Origin: Endomychus coccineus
Taxonomy: Eukaryota; Arthropoda; Insecta; Coleoptera; Endomychidae
Length of the DNA stretch: 64,000 nt
Reading direction: 5' to 3'
Assembly: GCA_958510875.1 (NCBI GenBank)
Contig: OY294068.1
Coordinates: 162,104,388-162,168,387 of the forward strand
This document shows, in pieces, positions 11,029 to 54,733 of the stretch. How positions within the stretch are numbered: position 1 is the stretch's first letter; each line of letters opens with the position of its first letter. Made by a program: the position numbers and the translations under genes. Below the pieces are notes generated by a model. That model saw only the letters and a program-made list of their open reading frames with translations. It was not told the DNA's origin and made no database searches.

Positions 11029-12486
11029 TACACACAACGTCAAAAGTCTTGGACCCCATATATATCAAATGATTCGATTAAGCCCGATTATTTTTCTTAC
11101 TGTGGTAAAAAGTAACATGTATTTAAGGTATAAAAAAGACAAAAAAGATATGTCAATAATGAATCCTGACTTTATTATCAATGTTTTGACAGCAGTGGCA
11201 GTGAAAGTATATTCAGCCAAGTGACTACTGTATTAATTTCTTTTGATTTTTTGGATTATCATGCCTGGTCTTGAAATTTCTGCGTTTAATCGAGCAAGAA
11301 TTACTGCAACACACGATGGAGGGCACTCTAATCATCAGATCATTCCTAGATCATCTGTTGTGCGAATGGTTAACAGGTACCAAGAATTCGATACAGTGGA
11401 AAACAGACCACGTAGTGGAAGTTCTCGAGTGTCTAACGAAAGGGAAGATCGTTATTTGGTGCAATATGCTCGCAGACACCGCACAGCATCTCAAAAGCCA
11501 CTTTCAGGGTACGTTTCGTCGTGTTATATCGACACCACAGTTCGAAGAAGACTCCATCATGCAAATTTACTTGCTACAAGACCATTACGGGTCCCCATTC
11601 TACTTCCAAGACATCGTGCAGCCCGTTTCCGATGGGCGCGAGAGCACAGGGGTTGGCTTTTGCAGCAGTGGAGGTGGGTGTTACTCACAGACGAAACCAG
11701 AATTGTACTGGTGAGTGATGACAATCGGCAAAGAGTGGAGAGAACCAGATCGTCAACAGCGACTTAATTTTCCCCGGGAAGTTGCTCCCTATCAAGGGGT
11801 ACTGTAATGTTTTGGGCAGGAATAATGTTTAACCGCCGCACCCAATTAATTCACATTCCACAGAATATGACCAGCCAAATTTACGTCGAACAGGTTATTA
11901 CGCCCATTATCTATCCCATACGTAATGAATTAGGAGAAAATTTTGTGTTTATGGACGATATCGCCTGACCACATCGCGCAAGAAGGGTGCAGGATACACT
12001 TCAAGCAGGACATATCAATAGATTGGATTGGCCAGCCAACTCGCCGGATATGAATCCGATTGAAAACATGTGGGATTACATAAGTAGAGTCATTCACAAT
12101 CGAATTAACCCACCTCAGGCAGCATATGAGTTAGTCATCGCGGGGGTAGAGGAATGGAACAATATTCCACAAGACACTATAAACCCCTTGATTATTTCAA
12201 TGCACAGACGTGTCAACATGTTATTCCAACGTGGAGGAGGTCATACCGACTATTAGTCAGTGTACAACATGTTTCATTCCTTTTTTTAATCATAAATTTT
12301 TTTCAACAAATTCACACATTTCTTACTTTTTAATTTTCTAAGTATTCCCCAGTTTGTGTAAAATAATCTTTTCATAAGAAATAGATTGAACAAACAATAT
12401 ACTTTGATAGACATCTTTTGTTTTTCTAACAAAACATTTCATTAACAAGACTGAATGGGGGGCCAAGACTTTTGCGTTTAGTGTAG
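11029..12486 (+). mobile_element. Tc1-like transposon
   Basis: Terminal inverted repeats of about 28 bp: the left reads CACACAACGTCAAAAGTCTT and the right, reverse-complemented, reads CACTAAACGCAAAAGTCTTG, both next to TA (11029-11030 and 12484-12485). The transposase remnant (11261-12256) lies between them in plus orientation. At about 1.46 kb it is close to the usual Tc1 length, but the gene is broken. Confidence 0.85.
11261..12256 (+). pseudogene. Tc1-type transposase (DD34E), frameshifted
   Basis: The start is chosen at the ATG near 11261 (MPGLEISAFNRARI). The paired-like N-terminal domain follows, with VENRPRSGSSR typical of Tc1. The first catalytic Asp is in VLLTDETRIV (about 11680), the second in FMDD near 11950 followed by a stop, and the Glu in SPDMNPIENMWD (about 12050). 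The C-terminus ends in FQRGGGHTDY. At least one frameshift and one stop disable it. Family knowledge: cut-and-paste transposase acting on its own inverted repeats. Confidence 0.85.
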
Positions 12487-12698
12487 TATCAAACAATAAT
12501 ATGTACTGATAAAAAGTTGTCAACACGATTGTAACCTACCCTGGGATTTTCCCAATCTTCCCTTCCAAGAATATGCTAGTCGTTAATCCGTACTTACCCG
12601 ACACATTCTTAGACCTTTTTGAGAATATGTGAATGGTGTAATCGAAAATGCTCGATCAGATGTTCGTTTGTAATAAAGTAACAAGTATATCATATATA

Positions 12699-15064
12699 CA
12701 GGGTGTGAATAAGTAATTGCGAAAAAATTCAGGGGGTGATTCCTTGTTGAAAAATAAGGTGGGTCTTTCATATAAAAAAATCATATGACCCCCTCATGTT
12801 AAGATACAGCCCTTTAAATGGGGCGCCAAAAAAGTAGTTTTTCATTTTTATCTTCTAAATCCAAAAAGTTACAAAAATAAAATTAAACACACATTATTTG
12901 CAATTAAGAAGGCATCCAATAACTGAGTTGCTGGTTTTCCACTATGTTTGTAAGGGGTAGAAATAACCACCCCTAAAACTTATTTTTCTATTAACTTTTT
13001 CTCTTATGTGTAAATTGCCAATTAAAAATTTATTTTAGGTAGCTTGTTTCATTCTGAAAAAAAAATTCTTGTAATTTTTTCGAAAAATTGAAGATTTCTG
13101 AGAAAAAAAAATGTACTTCCAAGTACATGGCACGATTCTCATAGTGTGGAATTTTAATTAAACTTTGATTTACCTAGTAGGTGGCTGTCAAGATGACATA
13201 TTTTGTTAAGAGAACTAAATTATTTTTAGTATGTGCAATAATAAGTTGAAATCATTGTTAATTGTCTTACACTGTTATCATTTTGAGGCCCTTTTGTAAA
13301 GAATTTCAGTAAAATGGAAGTGTACACAAATGCAGAATTGACAGATATGCATTTCGTTTACGGGCTATCTAATGGAAATTCCTTAGAAGCGTCAAGAAGA
13401 TATTCAGAAATGTATCCCCATCGCGTCGCTCCTCATCACAGTCTGTTTGCACCGCTTCATCAACGGCTACGAGAAAATGGTACCTTCAAAACGATGAAAC
13501 ATGATTGTGGTCGCCAACGCGAAGTTAGAACACCAGCATTAGAGGAAGCAGCACTTAATTTAGTCGACGAGCAACCTGACATTAGTATCAGGAAGATTGG
13601 TTTGCTGTTACATGTTAATCATATGACGGTATATGCCATCTTAAAGGAACAGCTCCTTATCCTTATCACATACGAGTCCAGGCTCTATTACCGCGGGATT
13701 TTCCGAATCGTCTAGTATTTTCCACTTGGATGCTGGAAGTGATTAGACAAAACTGTGCATTTCTGAAGAAGGTTTTATTTACAGATGAGGCTAAGTTTTC
13801 TAGAGAGGCGATTATTAATTATCATAATAACCACAGAAGAAAACCCTCACGCTATAATAGAAGCTCACCGCCAAGAACAATTTTCTATAAATGTGTGGTT
13901 AGGGCATATTGGCAATCAGTTAGTTGGCCCACATTTTCTGCCGCGTGGATTAGATGGGAATTCATACAGTTTATTTCTGAGAGAAGACTTGCCACTATTA
14001 CTTGATATTCCTTTACGTGAGAGAATGGAAATGTGGTTTATGCACGATGGGGCCTCTGCCTATTTTAGTGTAAGAGCACGTGAGGTTTTGAATGAAGTCT
14101 ATCCAAATCGCTGGATAGATCGAGGTGGGCCTCAGTTTTGGCCACCTCGATCCCCGGACTTTTGGATTTTTCTATTTGGGGCATTTAAAAACTTTGGTAT
14201 ACAAGACTCCTGTTCGAAACCTGGAAGATCTAGGAAACCGCATAATTGTTTCATGTATATTCAAGATACCCCAGAAATGTTCCACCGGATAAGAGGATCA
14301 ATGCGTCGCCGTCTAGACGCGTGTGTAATGGCTGAAGGGGGTCATTTCGAACATCTCATTAGTTTTTAATTCAAGAATAATATTTAATTGTTACATTATT
14401 TTAAGTGCAGTTTGAGTTCCATTAAATAGCATATCTGTCAATTCTGCATTTGTGTACACTTCCATTTTACTGAGATTCTTTACAAAAGGGCCTCAAAATG
14501 ATAACAGTGTAAGACAATTAACAATGATTTTAACTGATTATTGCACATACTAAAAATAATTTAGTTGTCTTAACAAAATATGTCAACATGACAGCCGCCT
14601 ACTAGGTAAATCAAAGTTTAATTAAAATTCAACACTATGAGAATCATGCCATGTACTTGTAAGTAAATCTTCAATTTTTCGAAAAAACAACAAGAGACCT
14701 TTTTTGTTCAGAATAAAACAAGCTACCTAAAATAAATTTTTAATTGGCAATATACACATAAGAGAAAAAGTTAAGTGAAAAACAAGTTTTAGGGGTGGTT
14801 ATTTCTACCCCTTGCAAACATAGTGGAAAACCAGCAACTCAGTTATTGGATGCCTTCTTAATAGCAAATAGTGTGTACTTAATTTTATTTTTGTAACTTT
14901 TTGGATTTAGATAAAAATAAAAAAATTACTTTTTTGCCGCCCCATTTAAAGGGCTGTATCTTAACATTAGGGGGTCAAATGATTTTTTTATATGGAAGAC
15001 CCACCTTATTTTTCAACAAGGAATCACCCCCTGCATTTTTTCGCAGTTATTCATTTACACCCTG
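12699..15064 (+). mobile_element. Long-TIR DDE transposon with DUF4817-type transposase, copy 1
   Basis: Flanked by TA (12697-12698 and 15065-15066). It begins CAGGGTGTGAATAAGTAAT, and the right end is the inverse (…ATTCATTTACACCCTG). The arms are about 640 bp each (12699-13350 and 14428-15064) and include the first dozen codons of the transposase: the start-codon region ATGGAAGTGTACACAAATGC at 13314 is repeated inverted near 14466. The transposase gene occupies the centre. Superfamily by protein is IS630/Tc1/mariner; a terminal repeat this long is unusual for that group. Confidence 0.82.
13314..14369 (+). pseudogene. DUF4817-type transposase (helix-turn-helix plus DDE)
   Basis: The N-terminus matches the DUF4817 helix-turn-helix of insect transposases (ELTDMHFVYGLSNGNSLEAS, then LHQRLRENGTF). 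The DDE domain has LFTDEAKFSREAI with the first Asp (about 13780), WFMHDGASAYFS with the second (about 14035) and PPRSPDF with the third (about 14150), ending GGHFEHLISF. About 350 codons in total, with the centre (13700-13790) in another frame, so at least two frame changes. Start chosen at 13314, where the conserved domain begins and lying just inside the terminal repeat. Confidence 0.8.
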
Positions 15065-16285
15065 TATAAAATTAGACAAATGCAAGAATAAATGAAATAT
15101 ATGCTATGATATGCAATGTCGGTTAAAATATGAAAAAAAATTAGAATTCTGCCAATGTATGAAAAGTTTGCATATATATGCATGGTGCATAAAATCCGCG
15201 CACTCAGCAAACATACGCGGCAATGACAACATGAGTTGTGAGTACGTCCCAATGAGGAAATCTCCATCGCCACACTATAAGGACTCTGTTGGTCATAAAA
15301 GCGCGATTCCTGGAATTGGGAATGTAAGGCCAAACCTAATGTCCACTGGGCGGGGAGGTTGGGGGTATAAAAAAAACTATAACTCTGACATAGCGGCAAT
15401 TTACAATTGTAAAAAAGCGCAATATGCACAACTTGGTAAAAATGGGGATTCAAAATACATTTTTCCTAGGCCCTATGAAGGAAAAAAATCAGCAATATAA
15501 TTCCAAATATGGCAAAGGATGATCAAACTATTCAGGAAATAAGATGGAAATTGTAGGGGTAAATTAATCAGTATAATTGTTTTATAAATATATTCCATGA
15601 AATAATCAATATTGAAATACACATAATTTGATGGAAGCATTCACTGTTCATGGACATCAGCTTTATTATAACAATAGTGGCAAAATTACACACACTAAAT
15701 AATAAAAACTCATGATATTATCCATTAAATAAACTATTGAAATTTGGTTTTAAACTACAATAACATATTATCAAATATTATTCAATACAATTCTAATAAA
15801 TTTTAGACGTTTTGTTAAAGGAAAATATATCCTAATTAAATGTTATTCAAGATAAATTAACAAATTAATAAATTCATAAACCCATGTGACCGATAAGCTT
15901 CATTTTACTTAATATTTACAACTTTCATTTGTATAAAGTGAACACACACTCATATTATTTACAATAAGTACAAATACAAAATAGTATCACAAACTGATAA
16001 TGAAGATCACTGTACACATTGTCCGTTACAAACGTTAAGACTTCAGTTGCAGTTCTGCAAAAGTGATAATATTAATCTACATTTGTCTAACAAAACAAAG
16101 ATTATTAATTCTTCACCTAAATGATAATACCCTAAATTAATAGCTTGAAATTCACTAGTTTCTCAGATGCACTTTCGATTTTTGTCATTGGCACTTGATT
16201 ATTAAAGTTTGTCAGATACCACTGACAACATTTTTCAGGTATTCACGGCTAATATTGAAGATTAAGTGGGCATAAAAATAGGCCA
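15065..16285. other. AT-rich intergenic sequence with one uncertain ORF
   Basis: An ATG frame at 15111-15500 (129 codons, plus) covers a less AT-rich block. Its protein has no motif I know and the opposite strand is open over the same block, so I do not call a gene. The rest shows nothing. Confidence 0.35.
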
Positions 16286-16289
16286 AACC

Positions 16290-17475
16290 TGTAAATCCTT
16301 AGGAAAAGGGTCGATTTTGATGGGACAAAGTGCAAATAGTTTATAAACAATAAATTAACTATTTAATTAGCTCATTTTTGATATCACATAAAAATGCTAA
16401 ATTTGACCAATTTTGATGGGGTAAAGACTATTTTTAGTCAGTGAACATATGAAACTAGTTAAACAAACAATTGAATTAACTTCATTTGTTATAAACATTT
16501 TATTTATTAAAAAATAGATGAATTCGACCAAAACTTCGAGTTTAGGCTCGTTTTCGGATAGTTTTGGCATTCTGAAATCGGTATTATCGTCAATATCGTA
16601 CAATGTATAACCACAATTTGTTATATATAACTAGTTATATTATTAATAAATATACGAATTTGACCAAAATGTCGAGTTTATAGTCGTTTTCGGATAATTT
16701 TGACCTCCTGAGTATGATTTTATTGCTATTACAGTCTTTAAATGCATATATAAATTTTCAAATTGTTGTAAACAAATTATTTATTAACAAGTATACGAAT
16801 TGTGTCAAAATTCCAAGTGTAAAGTGTTTTTAAAATTAATCTATTAATAATCAAATAAATTATATCAAAAAAATCAAAGCAGAAACAATTTTTGACAAAA
16901 AGATTGTTGAAATAAATTAACAGTTTTGATTTTTATTAAAAAAAAATAATTGTTTTAAATTTTTTTCATTTTTTAATAATAAATTTTAAAATATTCAATA
17001 AAAAAATTATATTCAGATAAAAAATTAAATTAGTTCTTATCATCGTCACTAACATCAGAATCAAAATAAATATCATTAATATCTTCTTCTATGTTGTCAT
17101 CGTCAGCTTGTTCTTGTTGACGTGTCGTCATCTTAGGATTCTCATTTGAAATTCGTTGTTAGAATTTGAAAAAAAAATCTTTGCGCAACATTAAAGCGGG
17201 AATTTTGAAGTAGTTTTCGTGATACGTTTGAATGAAACTAATTATTTCTCATCGAGTTCAGAGTGTGCATATTATATAAAAATGAATGAAAATGTCACAT
17301 TTCGTTTTTCTTCATTTGTTGATGAATAATTTTTTAATAACAATTTAAAAATTTATGTATGCATTTCAAGACCATAATAGCAATAAAATCGTACTCAGGA
17401 GGCCAAAATTATCCGAAAACGACTATTAACTCGACATTTTGGTCAAATTCGAATATTTATTAAAAAATATAATTT
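16290..17475. repeat. Tandem units of about 136-140 bp with one inverted unit (foldback-like)
   Basis: The unit centred on TGACCAAAATGTCGAGTTTA, then CGTTTTCGGATAATTTTGAC, is repeated at about 16530, 16665 and 16805, with a decayed one near 16410. The same unit appears inverted at about 17335-17470 (AGGAGGCCAAAATTATCCG onward). The space between is very AT-rich. A direct array facing an inverted copy suggests subterminal repeats of a foldback or Helitron-like element; no transposase is visible. Confidence 0.6.
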
Positions 17476-18360
17476 GTTTATGGCGCATTCCAGGTCATAT
17501 TCGCACTTCATCCCAGGTGAGGTCTTTGGATTGCGCTGAAATATTACAGGTAGTTTCTGCCTCAGAAAATATAAGCTTTCCCAAAATTTCAAGCCATATA
17601 TATACTTGAATAATGCGCCGCCTAGAATATTTTTAATTTTTTTTGTAATTTTATTGATTGAAAATGAAAATAAGGCATTTCTTCTGCAGAAACGCATTAC
17701 TGAGGCAAAAATATTCCAAACCATGGATTTGATGGGAAATTTTCCAAGGAATCCAACGCGGCCTTCAGAATTGGGCTATTGTTTCGCGCATGAGCGCAAA
17801 CTAAAAAAAAACGATTTTTTCTTCAACAATTCATATCTCCGGTGTTGCTACTCCGATCGGGCTGAAATTTTGTGTGAAGGCAGTTAAAAGTGAAAACTTC
17901 AAAGTGGTGTATGAATGGTCATGCATAAATTATGAAACAAAACCGCTAGTCAATTATCTGTATTTTCAAAATTTCCTAGGCCATTTCTTTCAAGTTCAAG
18001 CTGATGGGTGAATATCAATCTCAAATCTGATCCCAGATTCGGATTCCTCGGAAAACTTTCAAAATTTTTTTTAAGTCGATTCAATCGATATTGCGAGCAC
18101 GTTTTTTTCAATATTCAAATTTGATTGAAAGCGCAGTGTACATTTCTTGATGAAAATTCAATTTCTTGTTTAAAAAAAATAATAATTTTTATTATTACAA
18201 CTCATTTTATTTAATTATTATTTTTTTTTAACATTATTTGATAATAATTGTTATTACATAACTCATTTTATTTAATTATAATTTCTTTGATATTATTATT
18301 TTTCTTAAAAAAATATTAAAAATTTTAGTATTAAAACTCATTTTATTTGATTATTTTTTT
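17476..18360. other. AT-rich sequence, no gene seen
   Basis: Overlapping short frames on both strands only. 18180-18360 is low-complexity A/T with a repeated ACTCATTTTATTTAATTAT word. Confidence 0.4.
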
Positions 18361-18369
18361 CAAAGAAGA

Positions 18370-18650
18370 AAAATGACCTCTAGTAGGTTTTTGCAACAAA
18401 ATTATTCTTTATTATTCATAACCGTTCAGGAAAATCTCAAATTTCCCATCTGGAGATAGTTTTTTGGGAAAAATAACAGCGGAATCGTGATCAGCGACCC
18501 AAAAAACCTACTAGAGGCCATTTTTTCAACAAAATTATAAATTATATATAAATTTTCCAAATTTCCCATCTGGAGGGAGTTTTCCGAGAAAACTAACTGC
18601 GGAATCGTGATCAGCGATCCAAAAAACATACTAGGAGTCATTTTCGGGTC
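18370..18650. repeat. Tandem dimer, period about 120 bp
   Basis: AAATTTCCCATCTGGAG occurs near 18438 and 18558, each followed by GCGGAATCGTGATCAGCGA and then CAAAAAACCTACTAG. A partial inverse (CTAGTAGGTTTTT) lies at 18380. No coding function is apparent. Confidence 0.6.
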
Positions 18651-19134
18651 TTAATTCATTAATTTTCTAAACTTTTGGATTGTTTTTATAAGAATGCTCA
18701 TCTGAGGAGTTGAAACCCCGTTTTGGGAGGGTAGAAAGGTCGACCCCCGCGGTCATGATGATAGTCATGAATGATCTATGGGGTATTAGGAACAAAATGC
18801 AAAAAAATTGAAATTCTAGCTTACTATATATTTTTTTCCGGTTCGTTGCCTGGACTATTACGACATTTCCATCAACAAAAGCAATTTAATGAATTCAGAT
18901 TTATCTCCAGCTGAGGGTAATACAGTACTAAATTCGAATAGTATTTAAACAACAATCAAACTGTATCCAGTGTAATTTTTTTTATAGTTTATTAGTTCAT
19001 ACATTCGATGTGAATCTAAATACTAACAGATTAACTAAATTTCAGAAATATAGAAACAGTTCTTCTCAGGACGCTAATAGACTCCGATAGTGATGTCTTC
19101 ACACTCCCACCCCTCTCTGTCATACGAATTTCCG
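18651..19134. other. Intergenic sequence, no gene seen
   Basis: No repeat or frame that I can support; it adjoins the hAT fragment at 19135. Confidence 0.35.
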
Positions 19135-19502
19135 TAACTATTAGCGAAGCAAGTGGTTTATGAAATATTTGAATTGTCCGGAATTTCCCGTACTGATTGA
19201 AAATATTTCATTTCATCATGCCACATAATGAAATATTATTTAATCAGACTCAAACGCGCGGGATTGACAGTGCTCAACTGCAAAAGGCAATTAAACAATT
19301 CCAACAGCAAATTATTCGAATTAGAAATTCTACTGACAATGACAATCAAGAACGCGATAATGAAGAACCTCCTAGGAAAAGACAAAAACGACAGCTGGAG
19401 ATAACAGAGCTGTTATTGCAAAGGAACTATGTGACACTCTTTGAAGCCAAATTAGCGATTTTTTCTTGTGCCCAGCCTCTTTTTTAACTCACGTGCCGCC
19501 AC
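19135..19502 (+). mobile_element. 3' end of a ZMYM1-like hAT element
   Basis: Encodes the tail of a ZMYM1-type hAT transposase: SEASGL, then MPH, then RGIDSAQLQKAIKQFQ and IIRIRNSTDNDNQE. It is nearly identical to the copy at 32600-32930. It ends in GCCGCCACTG, the inverse of the CAGTGGCGGC terminus at 36203, so the right terminal repeat is preserved here at 19493-19502. The 5' part is missing. Confidence 0.75.
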
Positions 19503-20300
19503 TGACCAAACGCTATTCCACGAGATTGGTGCACCTGGTATAATGAACTGTAAGCACCAGTTTGCTCTTTGCTTTCATATTTTGTCTCATCTGGCACACA
19601 GTGCTGTTTCTCTAGTCTTCTTGGTTCGAAACAATTCCCTTCGTCTAGATCTTCTCCCCACCCTCCGCCGTGAAATCACGCCTTTAATATAATCTCACGT
19701 TCTTAACCCAAATGTACAAACGAAATGAGAATAAGCGTTCAATCTTGTTCATCCAGTTCGTTCGCGAATTAAATTAAACACATCAATGAATAGTAAGTCA
19801 CAAATGAGAATGAAATAATGGGGAAAGACATAATGTTTAGAGCAATGCACCTGCCAGCAAATACTAGAAAATTGAATTCCTTTGGTTGAAAGACTCCACA
19901 CAAGATAGCTGTGAACGTATGCTGGGTAAAATCGGTTTTAGATCTATATTGGGAGTTTTAGAACGTTAAAATGTAATTCTAACAAGTAATTCCAAGTTCA
20001 GTTCAGACTACGCATTGGCTCACAATGGACCCAATCAAGTGGTCTAACTGCTCCGAACTTGTCCGCCCCGCTTTGATTGATTGAAGTCATATAGTAGTTC
20101 ATTATAACATTTCGTTTGCAAATATTACATCTGAGTGAACCAGTGAAAATCTATCATTCATTCCAAATCATATAAGCAATTAGGAATGTTGATTCATGTT
20201 TGAGGTAATAAACATAAACAGTCTTGAAAATTAATCATTCCATTAGGAGCTAAAGAAAAAAGATAGTAATCTCGTATAGATACTTACGTCTTCACATGAG
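19503..20300 (-). other. Region downstream of the Akt stop codon (3' UTR expected here)
   Basis: No coding signal. On the minus strand there is no canonical AATAAA close to the stop; an ATTAAA variant lies at 19682-19687 (plus strand TTTAAT). The real 3' end cannot be fixed from the sequence. Confidence 0.35.
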
Positions 20301-51267
<30,967 letters not shown>

Positions 51268-52170
51268 CTGGAAGTAAGCAATTCACACATTCAAAATATT
51301 TTATCAAAAAACGGGATTAAAAAAAATTAAAATCTTTCGATCTTAGCGGCAACTACCTCTTCGTAAAAAAAATATTCTCCTTAAAATTGTAATTAGTTTA
51401 CTTATGAGATTGTCTAAAAAGTCAAAAGAATCTGGAATTAGTTGAAGATATATTGATGAACACATTACATCCGCATGTAAGCGTAATCACAACGAACTTT
51501 AAATTACAACTGGATAAATAAATGTTCAAGAACGCTTTAAAAATTTGAGGAATATCTAGATGAAAGTCAATATCAACACATTACATTGATTTCCATATGA
51601 TAAATATTTTGTACTTAATATTTGAAACTTCATAAGTTATCAATATTACCAAAATTTACCCTATATTTATATGATGCACAGTAATTGTTCCAATATAATA
51701 ATTTTTAAAAACAAGGTAATTATCTTATTTATCACAAATAACACCATGAATTCGAACTACCTTCTGCGAGGAACTTTAAACTTTTCTCTATTGTTTATGT
51801 TCAAATGCCACTTAAATGAGTCAAATAAGAAGATTCACAGAATAACAGGCTGATCCAGATAAGGATTTTCCTAGTTGTCCAACAAGAAAACAGTACGAAT
51901 CACAATAATTACTAGCAATAAACAACAGTGGCGGCTATTCAGGAAGATAAGATTACAAGAGCATAAGGAATATTCTAGTCTTAAGTCTTACAGCAACCAT
52001 ACCGTGTACATAAAAAATTATTTATTTATACAAGTGGTAACTAACAAGCAATTTAATGTCCTATAAAAAGTTACACCAAGTAACAAGGCGTAAAAGTAAT
52101 ATTAATAATAATTATAACAACAACAAAAAAGGTACCAATTATAAAATTAATTGTAAAGCTAAATATAAAT
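51268..52170. other. Sequence upstream of Akt exon 1, no gene seen
   Basis: A hAT-type terminal word, CAGTGGCGGCTATTCAGGA, lies at 51928-51946, like the ZMYM1-like element ends. No partner end was identified. Confidence 0.35.
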
Positions 52171-52433
52171 ATATATTCAAGCATAATTGTGGGATACAAG
52201 ATAAATCATAAATCAATTAAATTATTAAGCATTATCGATAAGACATTTAAAGTAAAATCGAACGATTTAACATGAAGGAAACTCCTGAATTAAAGTTATT
52301 TGGTAATAATAAAATAAAATTATAATTTAACGCAGAATAAACAAATTTTTCTAGTGAGTATAAACATACACGCTATTAACTAAAGTAGTCATTGTAGCAT
52401 TTTTGTAACCATAATTGTAAAATACAAGATATA

Positions 52434-54733
52434 TAGGATGTCCTCGAACTGCGTGGCCAAAATGGAACCGAAGATTCTTTGACTCGAAAAAAATTTGATG
52501 AGCCTTTTCACTTTTGCCTCAAGTGTCTTGTTTAGCCGGTAGAGGGCTTCAAAGTTGCAAAAATAATTTTGTTTTTTCGGTATAACTTGAGAACGTGATG
52601 GAGGACTTTTACAATATTTGGCAAGTGAGTTACTGTCAATAATAGTCGTTTTTGACAGTGGAACACAGAGCCTTAGAGACCATAGAAATGGCTCAAACTT
52701 GAGGATGTAACGGGAAAAGTGTCCAGAACTTTTTTGTGGTCAATGTAATTCACCCGATATTTTTTACGTAGATAGCTTATCTAATTTGAAAACTTTTTTT
52801 ACTCTTAGAAAATTTCGATAAAATCAACGGATTAGCTTGAAAAAACTAATTTTCGAGTCTCTGCAATTTTGGCTTACTAATTTTACTTGATTAAAATACC
52901 TTAGTTGCCTCTGCTTTTCTAATGTCATTTTGGCTTTGGAGAATTTATTCTCAAAACTCAGTTTTTACTTGGCTTTCCGTACAAATTTTATGAAATTATG
53001 GCTCAAAATTTCACTAACACTGAAATGGTTAATATCTCGGTAATACACGAATAATAAAAACAATAGAAATGGGGAAACGATGTGATTATTTAGGAAAAAC
53101 AAATGCTAAATTAAAAGAAACAACAAAACTTTTTGGGAAATCGCTAAGGCATCAATTGTTCGAAATGTTGCCCATTTTCCTGAATACACAAATTAATTCG
53201 TTTCAAGAAATTGAATTGAACTCTGGCTAGTACTTCAGGATCATTCTTCAATAAATCCGCTTCATGATTAATTCGTTGCAAGAATTTCTCCCGTGGGTTT
53301 ACTGGAGCTGCATAAACTTTCGCCCCATAGAAAGAAGTCGCAGGGCGTCAAATCAGGGGAGCGGGCCTGCCAGTTCACTGGTGCATCGGTGCATCGTGTC
53401 CTCTACCTATCCAGCGATCTGGATATTCCGCATTCAAATGTCGCCTCACAGATAATGTGAATTGAGGAGGTACACCATCATGCATAAACCAAAGGTCACG
53501 ACGAATGTGTAAGGGCAAGTCTTCCAACATTTCAGGTAGCCTTTGTTCCAAAAAGTTCAAGTAGTTCTCCCCGTTCAATCGATCGGGTATGACGGTAGGA
53601 CCAATAATAAAGTTATCCACAATTCCAACCCAAACATTGATTTTAGTTTGATTCTGAAAATGTGTAACTTCCGTTTCATGAGGATTTTCATCAGCATAGA
53701 AATGTTCATTATGGAGGTTAAAAAGACCACATCTCGTGAAAGTAGCTTCGTCCGTGAACAGATTCTTCTACAAAAATTGGGGTTTGCGTTTTGTCTTTAG
53801 ACAATAAACCGACAGAAATCTAGCCGATGACCTGGATCCATGGGCAATAAGTATTGAACTGTTTTAACATGATAGGGATACAACAGTTCTTCTTTCAGTA
53901 CATTATGAACTAATGATGTTGAGGCTCCAATACGAAGTCCCAAACGTCGTGTGCTTATCCTAGGTTCAGTTTCAACCGCTTCCAGTATCTCTTCTTCGAG
54001 CTCTAACGTCCTTCTTGTCCGTCTGCGTTCAGTTTCTTTGCGATTTGCTTCAAATCTGCCAGTTTCGCGAAGTCGCCTCTCGATATTAGCAAAGGTTTGC
54101 CGATTTGGAATTCTGCGGTGCGGATATCTTTCCCTATGAGCTTGTACACTTCTCCGGCCATTGCAACGACAAAGTCCATAAATCAATAACATATCAACCA
54201 TTTCAGTGTTAGTGAAATTTTGAGCCATAACTTTATAATGACATTAGAAAAGCAAAGGCAACTAAGGTATTTTAATCGAGTAAAATTAGTAAGCCAAAAT
54301 TGCAGAGACTCAAAAATTAATTTTTTCAAGCTAATCCGTTGATTTTATCAAAATTTTCTAAGAGTAAGAAAAGTTTTCAAATAACATAAGCTATCTACGT
54401 AAAAAATATAGAGTGAAATTACATTGACCACAAAAAAGTTGTGGACACTTTTCCCGTTACATCCTAAAGTTTGAGCCATTTCTATGGTCTCTAAGGCTCT
54501 GTGCTCCACTGTCAAAAACGGCTATTATTAACAGTAACTCACCTGCCAAATATTGTAAAAGTCCTCCATCACGTTCTCAAGTTATACCGAAAAAACAAAA
54601 TTATTTTTGCAACTTTGAAGCCCTCTACCGGCTAAACAAGACACTTGAGGCAAAAGTAAAAAGGCTCATCAAATTTTTTTAGAATCAAAGAATCTTCGGT
54701 TTTATTTTGGCCACGCAGTTCGAGGACACCCTG
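52434..54733 (-). mobile_element. Long-TIR DDE transposon with DUF4817-type transposase, copy 2
   Basis: TA flanks (52432-52433 and 54734-54735). Arms of about 600 bp, beginning AGGATGTCCTCGAACTGCGT on the left and (inverse) CAGGGTGTCCTCGAACTGCG on the right. The arms include the first dozen or so transposase codons: ATGGCTCAAAATTTCACTAA occurs at 52998 and, inverted, at 54228. This is the same architecture as 12699-15064. Confidence 0.84.
53140..54228 (-). pseudogene. DUF4817-type transposase
   Basis: Start at 54228 (MAQNFTNTEMVDMLLIYGLC). The DUF4817 helix-turn-helix follows (YPHRRIPNRQTFANIERRL, then LRETGRFEAN), then TEPRISTRRLGLRIGASTSL. The DDE domain continues after a break at 53797 with LFTDEATFTR-like, then MDNFIIGPTVIPDRLNGENY, DLWFMHDGVPPQFTLSVRRH (second Asp) and WIGRG (53375-53620). 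The C-terminus near 53150 ends in the GxHFEQL type. At least two frame changes. Confidence 0.8.

Noticed and set aside
15055..15500. Overlapping frames of about 130 codons on both strands
   Set aside because: No motif, no poly(A) or splice support; both strands being open points to composition rather than coding.
16290..18650. CRISPR-like array from repeated words
   Set aside because: Units are 120-140 bp, degenerate and adjacent without unique spacers, in an animal intergenic region.
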